Assembly (NCBI RefSeq): GCF_902829295.1
Contig: NZ_CADEPL010000010.1
Location: 88,193 to 152,192, forward strand
From: Vogesella oryzae
Lineage (GTDB): Bacteria; Pseudomonadota; Gammaproteobacteria; Burkholderiales; Chromobacteriaceae
DNA: 64,000 bases
Direction: 5' to 3'
The position numbers and the translations under genes were made by a program. Below are positions 44,281 through 55,548 of the stretch, piece after piece. The number at the start of each line of letters is the position of its first letter. Positions within the stretch are counted from its first letter, which is position 1. The notes beneath the pieces were generated by a model. The model did not search any database, was not told where the DNA came from, and saw only the letters and a list, made by a program, of their open reading frames with translations.

Positions 44281-45225
44281 ATGTCGATTCTGGTTTGCGG
44301 GGCGCTTGCCTACGATACCCTGTTTTCTTTCAAAGGCCGTTTTGACAGCCAGATCCTGCCGGATCAGCTGCACAAGATTTCCACCACCTTCCTGGCGCCG
44401 TCGATGCGCCGCGAATTTGGCGGCATGGCCGGCAATATTGCCTACAGTCTCAGCCTGCTGGGCGAAAAGCCCATGGTGATGGGCGTGGTGGGGGAGGACT
44501 TCGAGCCTTACCGCCAGCACCTGAAGCGCAACAACGTGGATGATCGCTTCATCCGCACCATCCGCGGCCAGTACACCTCGCAGTGCTTCGGTATCTCCGA
44601 CAAGGACGGCAACCAGTTGATGGCCTTCCATCCGGGGGCGATGGATTTTGCCACCGATAACCACATTGCCGATATCCCGGACCCGATCGAGCTGGCGATT
44701 CTGTCGCCGGGCGGCCACCAGGCCTTCCTGCAGCACTCGCGCGAACTGCACGCCGCCGGCATCCCGTTCATTTTCGACCCGGGCCAGGAGCTGCCGCTGC
44801 TGTCGCCGGACGAGCTGCACGAGATCGTGACGCTGGCCGATTACGTCGCCATCAACGATTACGAGAGCGAGCTGATGCGCGAGCGTGCCGGGCTGACCAT
44901 CGACGCGCTGCGCCAGCAGGTGAAGGCGCTGGTGGTGACGCGTGGCTCCAAGGGCGCCGAGATTTATACCGGCGACAGCATCCACCTGATTCCGCGCGTG
45001 CAGATGCCGATCAAGCCGGTGGATCCGATGGGCTGCGGCGATGCCTTCCGTGCCGGCCTGCTGTACGGCATCAAGTATGGCCTCGACTGGAAAGTCACCG
45101 GCCGGCTGGCCAATGTCATCGGCGCCATCAAGGTGGCCACCCATGGTTGCCAGAACCACCATTTCGATTGGGACAAGCTGCGCAGCCTGTACCAGCAGTC
45201 GTACGGCGAGGCCTGGCCGCTGTAA
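44281..45225 (+). CDS. PfkB-family carbohydrate/nucleoside kinase
   Basis: A 314-residue ribokinase-fold kinase. It has REFGGMAGNIAYSLSLLG (substrate-lid region), ALVVTRGSKGAEIY and the second PfkB signature DPMGCGDAFRAGLLYG with the catalytic Asp in GCGDAF. Cys in place of the usual Ala of GAGDAF is typical of an adenosine-kinase-like betaproteobacterial subgroup. Adenosine, inosine or a sugar is the likely substrate. It is followed by a strong terminator and appears monocistronic. Confidence 0.88.
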   Translation: MSILVCGALAYDTLFSFKGRFDSQILPDQLHKISTTFLAPSMRREFGGMAGNIAYSLSLLGEKPMVMGVVGEDFEPYRQHLKRNNVDDRFIRTIRGQYTSQCFGISDKDGNQLMAFHPGAMDFATDNHIADIPDPIELAILSPGGHQAFLQHSRELHAAGIPFIFDPGQELPLLSPDELHEIVTLADYVAINDYESELMRERAGLTIDALRQQVKALVVTRGSKGAEIYTGDSIHLIPRVQMPIKPVDPMGCGDAFRAGLLYGIKYGLDWKVTGRLANVIGAIKVATHGCQNHHFDWDKLRSLYQQSYGEAWPL

Positions 45226-45249
45226 GCGCAGGCCCTGACGATACCCTTC

Positions 45250-45275
45250 ACACCCGGCCACGGCCGGGTGTTTTC
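45250..45275 (+). terminator. Rho-independent terminator after the PfkB kinase gene
   Basis: Arms ACACCCGGCC and GGCCGGGTGT around AC, followed by TTTC. Confidence 0.85.
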
Positions 45276-45451
45276 ATTGCGGCTATTGCCGGCGCTACCC
45301 CTGCCGGAATGGCCGGGCTGTAGCCGGCGTCAGGGTTTGCTACCCTGTTACTGCGGGGGCTGTGCGAAATCCCTGCTGCCGGCAGGCTTGAATCTCGCCA
45401 TGCACGGCCCCACCATTGATAGATTCCGCATCCCCCGGCAGAAAGGGCAAC

Positions 45452-46732
45452 ATGACCGTACCGCATCTCACTACCGCGCTGACCGGCCCGCTACGCGAGC
45501 TGGAAAGCCGCATCCTGGTTGCGCAACCGCATATCGAACACTGGTTCCGCAGCCAGTGGCACAACCATGTCGCGCCGTTCTATGGCTCGGTGGATCTGCG
45601 TAACAGCGGCTTCAAGCTGGCGCCGGTGGACATGAACCTGTTCCCGGGCGGGCATAACAACCTGAATCCGGAATTCCTGCCGCTGGCGGTACAGGCGGCG
45701 CAAAGCGCGGTGGACCGCGTTTGTCCGGAAGCACGCAATATCCTGCTGATTCCGGAAAACCATACCCGTAACAGCTTCTATCTGCAGAACGTGGCGGCGC
45801 TGGTACATATCTTCGAGCAGGCCGGGCTGAAAGTCCGTCTCGGTACCCTGAATCCGGAAATTACCGCCCCGACCGAATTGACCGCGGCCAACGGTGCGGT
45901 GATTACCGTGGAGCCGCTGGAGCGCCGCGGCAACCGCCTGGTGCTGGCCGATGGCTTCAGCCCCTGCATCGTGCTGCTGAACAACGACTTGTCCGGCGGC
46001 ATTCCGGACATCCTGAAAAATCTGGAACAGAATCTGATGCCGCCGCTGCATGGCGGCTGGGCGGTGCGCCGCAAGAGCAACCACTTCGCCGCTTACGACA
46101 AGGTGGCCGCCGATTTCGCCTCGCTGATTTCCATCGACCCGTGGCTGATCAACCCGTATTACAGCACCGCTACCGGCCTGGATTTCCACACCCGCCAGGG
46201 TGAGGACGAGTTGGCCGCCAAGGTGGAAGACGTGCTGGCGCGTACCCGCGCCAAATACCGCGAATACGGCATCGACCACGAACCGTATGTGATCGTGAAA
46301 GCCGACGCCGGCACCTATGGCATGGGCGTGATGAGCGTGAAATCGCCGGAAGAGGTAATCGGCCTCAACCGCAAGGCGCGCAACAAGATGTCGGTGGTGA
46401 AGGAAGGGCTGGAAGTGTCCGAGGTGATCGTGCAGGAAGGCGTCTACACCTTCGAATCGATCAACGAAGCGGTGGCCGAACCGGTGGTGTACATGATGGA
46501 CCGCTACGTGATCGGTGGCTTCTACCGCGTGCATACCGGCCGCGGCGTGGACGAGAACCTCAACGCGCCCGGCATGCACTTCGTACCGCTGTCGTTCGAG
46601 AAGCCGTGTCTGCCGGACCGCCAGGCCGGCCCGGATGCCCCGCCGAACCGTTTCTATGCTTATGGAGTGATTTCGCGCCTGGCGCTGCTGGCCGCAGCGC
46701 TGGAGCTGGAAGCCACCGACCCGGACGCCTGA
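45452..46732 (+). CDS. gshA: Glutamate-cysteine ligase, betaproteobacterial/neisserial type
   Basis: A 426-residue enzyme of the GshA family found in betaproteobacteria, unrelated in sequence to E. coli GshA. Recognisable stretches are APVDMNLFPGGHNNLNPEF, IPENHTRNSFYLQN, HEPYVIVKADAGTYGMGVMS and VIGGFYRVHTGRGVDENLNA. It joins glutamate and cysteine with ATP, the first step of glutathione synthesis; gshB follows 29 bases later. AAGGG five bases before the ATG at 45452 supports this start. A reverse repeat copy lies in the gap to gshB (46737). Confidence 0.94.
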   Translation: MTVPHLTTALTGPLRELESRILVAQPHIEHWFRSQWHNHVAPFYGSVDLRNSGFKLAPVDMNLFPGGHNNLNPEFLPLAVQAAQSAVDRVCPEARNILLIPENHTRNSFYLQNVAALVHIFEQAGLKVRLGTLNPEITAPTELTAANGAVITVEPLERRGNRLVLADGFSPCIVLLNNDLSGGIPDILKNLEQNLMPPLHGGWAVRRKSNHFAAYDKVAADFASLISIDPWLINPYYSTATGLDFHTRQGEDELAAKVEDVLARTRAKYREYGIDHEPYVIVKADAGTYGMGVMSVKSPEEVIGLNRKARNKMSVVKEGLEVSEVIVQEGVYTFESINEAVAEPVVYMMDRYVIGGFYRVHTGRGVDENLNAPGMHFVPLSFEKPCLPDRQAGPDAPPNRFYAYGVISRLALLAAALELEATDPDA

Positions 46733-46761
46733 GCCTGCGGCCAACCTGAGGACATTACGTC

Positions 46762-47730
46762 ATGCACATTCTGTTCATTGCCGACCCGCTGGAGCATTTC
46801 AAACTCCACAAGGACACCACCTACGCCATGATGGAAGAGGCGGCCAAGCGCAGCCACGGCATCTGGTTCTGCGAGGCGGGCGACCTGTACGTGGAAGGCG
46901 GGCGCATCCTGGCCGAGGCGGTCCCGGTACATCTGACCGGCAGCAAGGACAAGGACTGGTTCCGCAAGGGCAATCTGCAGGCACAGGCGCTGCAGAATCT
47001 CTCCGCCATCGTGATGCGCAAGGACCCGCCGTTCGATCTGGAATACCTGTACGCCACCCAGCTGCTGACGCTGGCGGAGCAGCAGGGGGCACGGGTGTTC
47101 AACCGTGGCCAGGCGCTGCGCGACTACAACGAGAAGCTGGCGATTCTGGACTTTCCGGAACAGATCACGCCGACCATGGTCACCTCGCGCCCGGATCGCC
47201 TGAAGCGCTTCGTGCGCCAGCATCAGGACGCCATCCTCAAGCCGCTGGACGGCATGGGCGGCAGCGGTATCTTCCGCGTGACTCCGGACGACCCGAACCT
47301 GAACGTGATCATCGAGACCGTCAGCCACAATGGCACCCGCACGGTGATGGCGCAGCGCTTCATTCCGGAAATCCGCAATGGCGACAAGCGCATCCTGGTG
47401 ATCGACGGCGTGCCGGTGGAGCACTGCCTGGCGCGCATCCCGCAAGGTGGCGAAACCCGCGGCAACCTGGCTGCCGGTGGTCGCGGCGAAGCCCGCCCGC
47501 TGACTGAGCGTGACCGCGAGATCGCGCTGGCGCTGGCGCCGGAGCTCAAGCGTCGCGGCATCCTGTTTGCCGGGCTGGACGTGATCGGCAACTACCTCAC
47601 CGAGGTCAACGTCACCAGCCCGACCTGCTTCCGCGAAATCATGGACCAGACCGGTATCAATGTCGCCGGCCTGTTCATCGACGCGCTGGAGCGGGCGGTG
47701 GAACGGGCACTGGCGGGCCAGGCCGGCTGA
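46762..47730 (+). CDS. gshB: Glutathione synthetase
   Basis: A 322-residue ATP-grasp enzyme. It has the N-terminal [55 protein letters not shown] (ATP loop), [19 protein letters not shown] and [13 protein letters not shown]. It adds glycine to gamma-glutamylcysteine. It is transcribed with gshA upstream and overlaps apbE downstream (TGATG), a grouping that suggests one envelope/redox operon gshA-gshB-apbE-dgkA. Confidence 0.96.
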   Translation: MHILFIADPLEHFKLHKDTTYAMMEEAAKRSHGIWFCEAGDLYVEGGRILAEAVPVHLTGSKDKDWFRKGNLQAQALQNLSAIVMRKDPPFDLEYLYATQLLTLAEQQGARVFNRGQALRDYNEKLAILDFPEQITPTMVTSRPDRLKRFVRQHQDAILKPLDGMGGSGIFRVTPDDPNLNVIIETVSHNGTRTVMAQRFIPEIRNGDKRILVIDGVPVEHCLARIPQGGETRGNLAAGGRGEARPLTERDREIALALAPELKRRGILFAGLDVIGNYLTEVNVTSPTCFREIMDQTGINVAGLFIDALERAVERALAGQAG

Positions 47731-48791
47731 TGTCGCGCTGGCGTGGACAAGGGGCGGCGCTGGCCGCCCTTTTCGTTTGCCTGCTAGCCGGCTGCAGCCG
47801 TGCGCCGGAAGCCTACCGCCAGGAAAGCTATGTATTCGGCACCCGGGTGGAGCTGACGCTGTACGCCGATGACCAGGCGTTGGCCGCACGCGCGGCAGCC
47901 GCGGTACTGGCCGATCTGGATCGCCTGCATCGCCAGCTGCATGCCTGGTCAGCGGACAGCGAAGTGGCGGCGGCCAACCTTGCGCTGGCCAGTGGCCGGC
48001 CGTTCCGGCCGTCGCCGGAACTGGCCGAGCTGCTGCACAAGGGACAGCGGCTGGAAGCGCAGTCGGACGGGCTGTTCTCGCCGGCCATCGGCGCGCTGGT
48101 GGCGGCCTGGGGCTTTCATGCCGACAGCTATGCGGCGCGGTTGCCGGACGCCGGCAAGTTGGCCGCACTGGTGGCCGCCCGGCCGCGGCTGGCGGATATC
48201 GGCTGGCAGGACGGAGAGATGGTTGGCCGCAACCCGGCAGTGCAGCTGGATTTTGGCGGCATGGCCAAGGGCTGGGCGCTGGATCGGGCGCGGCGGCAGC
48301 TGCTTGCGGCCGGCATCCGCTCGGCTTTGCTGAATATCGGCGGCAATATCATGGCACTGGGGCACAAGCCGGACGGCTCGTCGTGGCGGGGCGGGATCCG
48401 CCATCCGCGGCAGGCCAGCGCCATGGCCAGCCTGGAACTGCATGATGGCGAGGCACTTGGCACCTCCGGCGATTACCAGCGTTATTTCGAGTTGCACGGC
48501 AAGCGCTATTGCCACCTGATCGATCCGCGCGATGGCAACGCCGACTGTCGCGTACAATCCGTGTCCGTATTGTCCCGGCCGGGGCCGGATGCCGGCTTGC
48601 TGTCCGATGTGGCCAGCAAACCGCTGTATTTTGCCGGTGCGCGGCAGGCCGCCGCGATGGCGCGGCGCTTTGCACTGGCCGGCTGGATGCTGGTAGATGC
48701 GCAGGGCGCGGTCTGGCTTGACCCGGCGCTGCAGCAACGGCTGCAATGGCGACTAACACCCGATAGCTTACAGGTAACAGGAACACCATGA
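47730..48791 (+). CDS. apbE: FAD:protein FMN transferase (ApbE lipoprotein)
   Basis: A 353-residue periplasmic lipoprotein with lipobox LLAGC (Cys ~22). The catalytic core has LDFGGMAKGWALDRAR, LLNIGGNIMALG and HLIDPRDGN, the Mg/FAD-binding motifs of ApbE. It transfers FMN covalently to Thr residues of the Nqr, Rnf or related flavoproteins. The partner Nqr/Rnf genes are not in this window. Six of the window's repeat copies fall within this gene and the 3' part of gshA. Confidence 0.93.
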   Translation: MSRWRGQGAALAALFVCLLAGCSRAPEAYRQESYVFGTRVELTLYADDQALAARAAAAVLADLDRLHRQLHAWSADSEVAAANLALASGRPFRPSPELAELLHKGQRLEAQSDGLFSPAIGALVAAWGFHADSYAARLPDAGKLAALVAARPRLADIGWQDGEMVGRNPAVQLDFGGMAKGWALDRARRQLLAAGIRSALLNIGGNIMALGHKPDGSSWRGGIRHPRQASAMASLELHDGEALGTSGDYQRYFELHGKRYCHLIDPRDGNADCRVQSVSVLSRPGPDAGLLSDVASKPLYFAGARQAAAMARRFALAGWMLVDAQGAVWLDPALQQRLQWRLTPDSLQVTGTP

Positions 48792-49171
48792 CCCCTTCGC
48801 AGGAAAGTCCGTTCAAGGGCAAAACCGGTTTCAAGCGGCTGATCAATGCGTTTGGCTATTCGCTGGACGGGCTGCGCGCCGCCTTGCGGCACGAGGATGC
48901 CTTCCGCCAGCTCAGTCTGCTGGCGGTGGTGCTGATTCCGCTGGCGCTGTTTGCGGCACCGGCCAGCGGGGTGGGCAAGGCGATTCTGGTTGCCGCTTCG
49001 CTGGCGACGCTGGTGATCGAGCTGCTCAATTCCGCCATCGAGGCGGCCGTGGACCACACCTCGCTGGAGCACCATCCGCTCGCCAAGCGCGCCAAGGACA
49101 TGGGCAGTGCCGCGCAGCTGCTGGGGCTGATCAACCTGCTGGCAATGTGGCTGCTGGTGTTGTTCGGCTAG
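48788..49171 (+). CDS. dgkA: Diacylglycerol kinase
   Basis: A 127-residue integral membrane enzyme with three transmembrane helices. The signature VIELLNSAIEAAVDHTSLEH, followed by KRAKDMGSAAQLLGL, holds the catalytic Glu/Asn and Asp of DgkA. It phosphorylates diacylglycerol to phosphatidate, recycling lipid from membrane-derived glucan or LPS modification. It overlaps the apbE stop (ATGA) and its 3' end overlaps the convergent gene by four bases. Confidence 0.95.
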   Translation: MTPSQESPFKGKTGFKRLINAFGYSLDGLRAALRHEDAFRQLSLLAVVLIPLALFAAPASGVGKAILVAASLATLVIELLNSAIEAAVDHTSLEHHPLAKRAKDMGSAAQLLGLINLLAMWLLVLFG

Positions 49172-49545
49172 CCGTTGCGGCGGCGGTATAGCAGGCCGGG
49201 CACCACGCGGATCATGTCCCGCTCGCTGACGGTTTCGCCATCGCGGCCGGCCAGCTCCCACTCGCAGTCGCCGGCGCGCAGTACGCGGTACACCGGATAG
49301 CCGGCCTCGTAATGCAGCAGCTCCTGGCCGTGGAAGTGCTCCAGTGGCAGTAGCGGCAACTCCTGACGCGCCAGGAACATTGCCAGCGTTGAGGGTGCCA
49401 GCTCGCTGATCTGCTCGCGATCGGCGCGCCAGATGCCGGTAAACATCACCAGTAGCGAAAAGGCCAGCATCGGCCAGGCGCCATCCAGCGCAAAGACCAC
49501 GCTGAGAACACTGGCTCCGGTAAAGAAGAATTGACTGTTAGGCAT
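49168..49545 (-). CDS. Unknown small membrane protein
   Basis: A 125-residue protein of no family I recognise. Two hydrophobic segments lie in the first ~40 residues (FFFTGASVLSVVFALDG, PMLAFSLLVMFTGIW). The rest is a soluble domain with PVYRVLRAGDCEWELAGRD and RDMIRVVPGLLYRRRNG. The ATG at 49543-49545 begins the membrane region. An open frame extends upstream but would run through the terminator and structured RNA at 49591-49705. That RNA lies 46 bases upstream and may control this gene. Confidence 0.65.
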   Translation of the reverse strand: MPNSQFFFTGASVLSVVFALDGAWPMLAFSLLVMFTGIWRADREQISELAPSTLAMFLARQELPLLPLEHFHGQELLHYEAGYPVYRVLRAGDCEWELAGRDGETVSERDMIRVVPGLLYRRRNG

Positions 49546-49590
49546 GGCGTCGCGTCCCGCTGGCCCATTCCGTTCCGGACGGGGAACAAT

Positions 49591-49705
49591 GAAAAACGCC
49601 GCCTTGCGGCGGCGTGCTGTCTGTCGGGCAGGGGTCCGTCGGGAATGGAGCGCGATCATCGCTCCGTATGCAGTGCAAACCTTACAATCTCCGACGTTCC
49701 CCCTA
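49591..49705 (-). ncRNA. Candidate structured leader RNA or small RNA with its own terminator
   Basis: Read on the minus strand, TATGAT (49712-49717) is a near-perfect -10 box, with TGGCAA 16 bases upstream as a weak -35. The predicted transcript has an outer stem (CGTCGG 49691-49696 with CCGACG 49637-49642) enclosing a hairpin (GGAGCG/CGCTCC at 49647-49665). It ends in a perfect terminator: arms ACGCCGCC and GGCGGCGT (49596-49615) followed by TTTTTC. Length is about 115 bases. It matches no RNA family I can name. Confidence 0.5.
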
Positions 49706-49764
49706 AGTTGAATCATAGTGCTTGCCCCAGCAGTTGCCAGACGGAAAATGCTCCGCCGGCCATG

Positions 49765-49793
49765 AAAAAACCGCCCGAGAGGGCGGTTTTTAT
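49765..49793. terminator. Bidirectional Rho-independent terminator after topA
   Basis: Arms AACCGCCC and GGGCGGTT around GAGA, with A-rich sequence on one side and T-rich on the other, so it works on both strands. It lies 23 bases after the topA stop. Confidence 0.88.
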
Positions 49794-49795
49794 TG

Positions 49796-49813
49796 GCGGC
49801 CAACGTTGGCCGC
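49796..49813. repeat. Perfect 18-bp palindrome of two GTTGGCCGC copies at the topA 3' end
   Basis: GCGGCCAAC and GTTGGCCGC abut between the topA stop codon and its terminator, the same layout as after Ivy, the CMD gene and def. Confidence 0.78.
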
Positions 49814-49816
49814 GGC

Positions 49817-52108
<2,292 letters not shown>

Positions 52109-52159
52109 GTGCGGGTCGTTTCTGCAGAAGTCCAAGGTTCAGGACGACAATATTGTGTA

Positions 52160-52199
52160 TTCATCAAACAAAACAAGAGCGCAAGTTTGGCGCTCTTGT
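52160..52199 (-). terminator. Rho-independent terminator between smg and topA
   Basis: Read on the minus strand, arms ACAAGAGCGC and GCGCTCTTGT around a 7-base loop, then TTTGTTTGATG. It insulates topA from the smg transcript. Confidence 0.86.
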
Positions 52200-52241
52200 C
52201 TGTGGCATGCGTTGCGGCCAGCGCCATGCTGGCCGTACGGC

Positions 52242-52700
52242 TTACTGCATGGTGGGCTCACCATGCAATGCAGTCAGCAGATCCTCGCCAACCAGTACCG
52301 GCAGCTCGGCGCGTTGTGCCCACAGCACCATCAGTGCCGCCAGTTTGGCGGTGGGCAGCGAGATCTCGTCGTCGGGCATCGCCAGCAGGCGGTCGATCAG
52401 CATCTCCCGCTGTGCCGGCGACAGCGCGCCGTTTTCTTCCAGGAACATGATCAGGCCGCGTACCTCGGTGGGCAGGCGGGCAGCCTCCTCGTCGTGGTAC
52501 ACGCGCAGGCCGGTGCTGTCATTGGCACCCAGATAGGCCCCTTCGCTGAGGCTGTTCAGGCCGTCCAGCCATTCCAGCGCGCTGCTGATTTCGTCATTTT
52601 CGAAACCGGCGGCCGCCAGCTGGCGTCCCAGATCGTCATGCGCAGGGCAGGCGTCCGGGTCGCTGAATTCTTCAAGCAGGTAGGCTAGGACATCAAACAT
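52242..52700 (-). CDS. smg: Smg (DUF494) family protein
   Basis: A 152-residue acidic cytoplasmic protein, beginning MFDVLAYLLEEF, with EVRGLIMFLEENGALSPAQR and MLIDRLLAMPDDEISL, the Smg/DUF494 pattern. It is conserved next to dprA (smf) in many proteobacteria; molecular role unknown. It follows dprA by 17 bases, so co-transcription with lysM-dprA is likely. Confidence 0.92.
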   Translation of the reverse strand: MFDVLAYLLEEFSDPDACPAHDDLGRQLAAAGFENDEISSALEWLDGLNSLSEGAYLGANDSTGLRVYHDEEAARLPTEVRGLIMFLEENGALSPAQREMLIDRLLAMPDDEISLPTAKLAALMVLWAQRAELPVLVGEDLLTALHGEPTMQ

Positions 52701-52717
52701 TCAGGGGAATCAACCGG

Positions 52718-53839
52718 TTAGCAGATCGTGTCGGCAGCGTTGCCGCGGCGCTGGTAGCGGCCGCCGTGCATGCTGTCAACATGACCCTGTATTTCAAGCT
52801 CGAGAAGCATCGCGTAAACCTCCCCCGGCGTCAACCCGAGCCGGGCGGCGAGGGTGTCGGCATCCACCGGATCGAAGCCCATTGCCTGCAACAAAGGGGC
52901 AGCGACCGGCGTATCGGCGACGGCGGCCGGACTGGCAGCGGTCATGGCAGCGGTCATGGCGGCGGGTAGCGGCAGTCTGCCCACTTCATCCAGTACATCA
53001 TCCACGGTTTCCACCAGCCGGGCACCGTCTTTCAGCAGCCGGTGGCAACCGCGTGCCTGCGGGTTGAGGATGGAACCAGGAATGGCCATCACCTCGCGGC
53101 CGGCCTCCAGTGCCAGTCGCGCGGTGATCAGCGAGCCACTTTGCAAGGTGGCCTCCACCACCAGGCAGCCACGCGCCAGGCCGGCGATGATACGGTTGCG
53201 ACGCGGAAAGTTCTGCGCCAGTGGCGGCGTGCCCAGCGGAAATTCCGACAGGATCAGCCCTTGCTGGGCAATGCGATGCGCCAGTTCGCGGTTGCGTGCC
53301 GGATAGACGCGGTCGATGCCGGTGCCGATGACTGCCACGGTGCTGGCGGCCTGGGGCAGCGCGCCTTCGTGGGCGGCGGCGTCGATACCGTCGGCCAGCC
53401 CGCTGACAATGCTGTAGCCGTTGGCCGCCAGATTGCGGGCGAAGCTGCGGGCGTTGTCGTCACCCTGCGGGGTGGAGTTGCGACTGCCGACAATCGCCAG
53501 CATCGATGCGGCCAACAGCTCGCGGCGGCCGCGGGCAAACAGTAGTGGCGGTGCCGCGCCGGCCTCGGCCAGCTGGCATGGATAGTCGTCGTCCTGTAGG
53601 GTGAGCAGGTGGCAGCCGTCCGCCTCGGCCCAAGCCAGCGCCGCCGCCGCACTTTGCTGTGCCAGCTCACCGCCGAGGGTGGTGGCGATGTCGGCATCCA
53701 GCACGCCGGCCAGCTGTGCCGGTCGCGCCGCCAGCGCGGCAGCGGCGCTGCCAAAGCGCTGGATCAGCTGCAGAAAGCGCTGCGGGCCGATGCCGGGCGA
53801 CAGCGCCAGCGTGGCCCAGGCCAGCAGGCTGTCACTCAT
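52718..53839 (-). CDS. dprA: DNA-protecting protein DprA
   Basis: A 373-residue protein. The Rossmann DNA-binding domain has LAIVGSRNSTPQGDDNARSF, IVSGLADGIDAAAHEGAL and VIGTGIDRVYPARNRELA. The N-terminal SAM-like region and C-terminal winged helix (DTLAARLGLTPGEVYAMLLE) are present. DprA receives incoming single strands and loads RecA during natural transformation. Its presence matters here because the window is rich in a DNA-uptake-like repeat. The start overlaps the lysM stop by four bases. Confidence 0.95.
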   Translation of the reverse strand: MSDSLLAWATLALSPGIGPQRFLQLIQRFGSAAAALAARPAQLAGVLDADIATTLGGELAQQSAAAALAWAEADGCHLLTLQDDDYPCQLAEAGAAPPLLFARGRRELLAASMLAIVGSRNSTPQGDDNARSFARNLAANGYSIVSGLADGIDAAAHEGALPQAASTVAVIGTGIDRVYPARNRELAHRIAQQGLILSEFPLGTPPLAQNFPRRNRIIAGLARGCLVVEATLQSGSLITARLALEAGREVMAIPGSILNPQARGCHRLLKDGARLVETVDDVLDEVGRLPLPAAMTAAMTAASPAAVADTPVAAPLLQAMGFDPVDADTLAARLGLTPGEVYAMLLELEIQGHVDSMHGGRYQRRGNAADTIC

Positions 53840-54858
53840 TGCGGCGCGGCGATGCGGTCACCCACCATCACCGACTGGGAACTGCGCAATACCAGCGCGT
53901 AGGACGCTTTCCTGAACACGCGGTAGACGATCAGCTGGCCCAGCTCCTCGGAGGGCATCGCCAGCTGCTGTTTTTCGCCATTGTTTTCCACGCTGACGAT
54001 CTTGGGCGCGCGATAGATACCGAATACGTGGCCGATCTCGACGCCTTCACGTTGGCCGCGGTTGATCACCACGCTGTACAGCTGGCCGATCTCGTTGACG
54101 CCACTGACGCTCTGCACGATCTTGCCCTGCAGTTCCGGCGGAGGTTCGTGCGGGATGTACTGCAGGTCTTCATGTTCGGTTTTCTTGGCCAGCCGGTCGC
54201 CGATCAGGATCTCCTCGTTGACCTTGCCGACCTGCAGGCTGCTGACCTTGTCCAGCTTGCGCACCTGCAGCTCGCCGCCGTAGATCACCTCGTAACCGAG
54301 CAGTTCCTTGGTATCCGGGTCTTCCACCGGGCGGCCGAGGCGGTAGGCCTGCCAGATACCGCCGGAAGTCAGGCCGGTGGCGTAGGCCGGGTCCAGCGAG
54401 GACAAGATCACGCGGTTTTCCTGGGTGGCCACCAGTTGTGGCGCGCGCTCGTAGTCGGCGGTGTCATCCACCAGCAGCGGACGCTTGAGGAACGGCTCGA
54501 TCGCCTTGGCCGGGATCATGGTGATCGCCTCATCCAGCGGCGTGCTGCGTACCTGCGGCGACAGTTTCACCACGCGGTTGCTGCCGAAACGCAGTACCGG
54601 CTGGCCATTGACGTAGTCGAGGTACAGCACATCACCGGGATAGATCCAGTGCGGGTTCTTGATCTGTTCGCGGTTCATGCGCCACAGCTGCGGCCACTTC
54701 CACGGCGCAGTCAGGTACTTGCCGGAGATATCCCACAGCGTGTCCCCCTTTTTCACCACATAGCGTTGCGGGGCATCGGGGCGCAGTTGCAGGGTATCGG
54801 CAATGGCCGGGGCGGACAGGCCAATGGCCAGAACAAGAGATATAATAGGTTTTAACAT
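53836..54858 (-). CDS. LysM-domain periplasmic protein
   Basis: A 340-residue protein with a signal peptide of about 20 residues ending APAIAD. One LysM domain follows at ~30-85 ([26 protein letters not shown]), which binds peptidoglycan. The remaining ~250 residues have [14 protein letters not shown] and [20 protein letters not shown] and no known catalytic site. It is the first gene of a lysM-dprA-smg unit and is divergent from def, a pairing common in betaproteobacteria. The ATG at 54856-54858 begins the signal peptide. Confidence 0.9.
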   Translation of the reverse strand: MLKPIISLVLAIGLSAPAIADTLQLRPDAPQRYVVKKGDTLWDISGKYLTAPWKWPQLWRMNREQIKNPHWIYPGDVLYLDYVNGQPVLRFGSNRVVKLSPQVRSTPLDEAITMIPAKAIEPFLKRPLLVDDTADYERAPQLVATQENRVILSSLDPAYATGLTSGGIWQAYRLGRPVEDPDTKELLGYEVIYGGELQVRKLDKVSSLQVGKVNEEILIGDRLAKKTEHEDLQYIPHEPPPELQGKIVQSVSGVNEIGQLYSVVINRGQREGVEIGHVFGIYRAPKIVSVENNGEKQQLAMPSEELGQLIVYRVFRKASYALVLRSSQSVMVGDRIAAPQ

Positions 54859-54971
54859 CTGGACATGACCCCATCTATAGCCGGCACTGGAACGGAGAAG
54901 CACTTAAAACCGGGCTGATGACAACATTATTGTCAGCCGTGCCGGCATCCTCAACTGAAACGGTTTTGATT

Positions 54972-55475
54972 ATGGCATTACTCAATATCCTTCATTATCC
55001 CGATCCGCGCTTGCACAAGGTAGCCAAGCCGGTAGAAGTTTTTGACGCGGCACTGCAACAGCAGATCGATGACATGTTCGAAACCATGTACGAAGCGCGC
55101 GGTATCGGCCTGGCGGCGACCCAGGTGGACTACCACCACCGCCTGATCGTGATCGATATCTCGGAAGACAAATCCGAGCCCTACGTCTTCATCAATCCGG
55201 AGTTCCTGCAGAAAGACGGCGAGACGGTGTACGAGGAAGGCTGTTTGTCGGTACCCGGCATTTACGACAAGGTGACCCGTGCCGAGCACGTGAAAGTGCG
55301 GGCGCTGGGCCGCGACGGCAAGCCGTTCGAACTGGACACCGGCGGCCTGCTGGCGATCTGTCTGCAGCACGAGGTGGATCACCTCGACGGCAAGGTGTTC
55401 GTCGAATACCTGTCGGAGCTGAAGCAGGCGCGCATCAAGACCAAGATGAAGAAGCGCGAAAAGCACACCATGTAA
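54972..55475 (+). CDS. def: Peptide deformylase
   Basis: A 167-residue metalloenzyme with all three motifs: [19 protein letters not shown] (metal Cys) and [11 protein letters not shown] (metal His pair and catalytic Glu). It removes the formyl group from nascent proteins. The start at 54972 leads into ILHYPDPRL, as in the family. fmt follows, the usual def-fmt order. A TATAAT box lies upstream at 54841-54846, inside the lysM gene, with no good -35. Confidence 0.97.
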   Translation: MALLNILHYPDPRLHKVAKPVEVFDAALQQQIDDMFETMYEARGIGLAATQVDYHHRLIVIDISEDKSEPYVFINPEFLQKDGETVYEEGCLSVPGIYDKVTRAEHVKVRALGRDGKPFELDTGGLLAICLQHEVDHLDGKVFVEYLSELKQARIKTKMKKREKHTM

Positions 55476-55478
55476 GCG

Positions 55479-55498
55479 TGCGGCCAACGTTGGCCGCA
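55479..55498. repeat. Perfect 20-bp palindrome of two repeat copies between def and fmt
   Basis: TGCGGCCAAC and GTTGGCCGCA abut four bases after the def stop codon. Here it lies between two co-oriented genes rather than convergent ones. Confidence 0.78.
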
Positions 55499-55548
55499 GC
55501 CTGATACGGGGCACGCCAGTCGTGCCCCGTCGCATTTGAGGATTCCCG

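Noticed and set aside
54841..54846. Perfect TATAAT as the def promoter.
   Set aside because: No acceptable -35 at 16-18 bases upstream, and the box lies inside the lysM coding sequence; noted only within the def entry.
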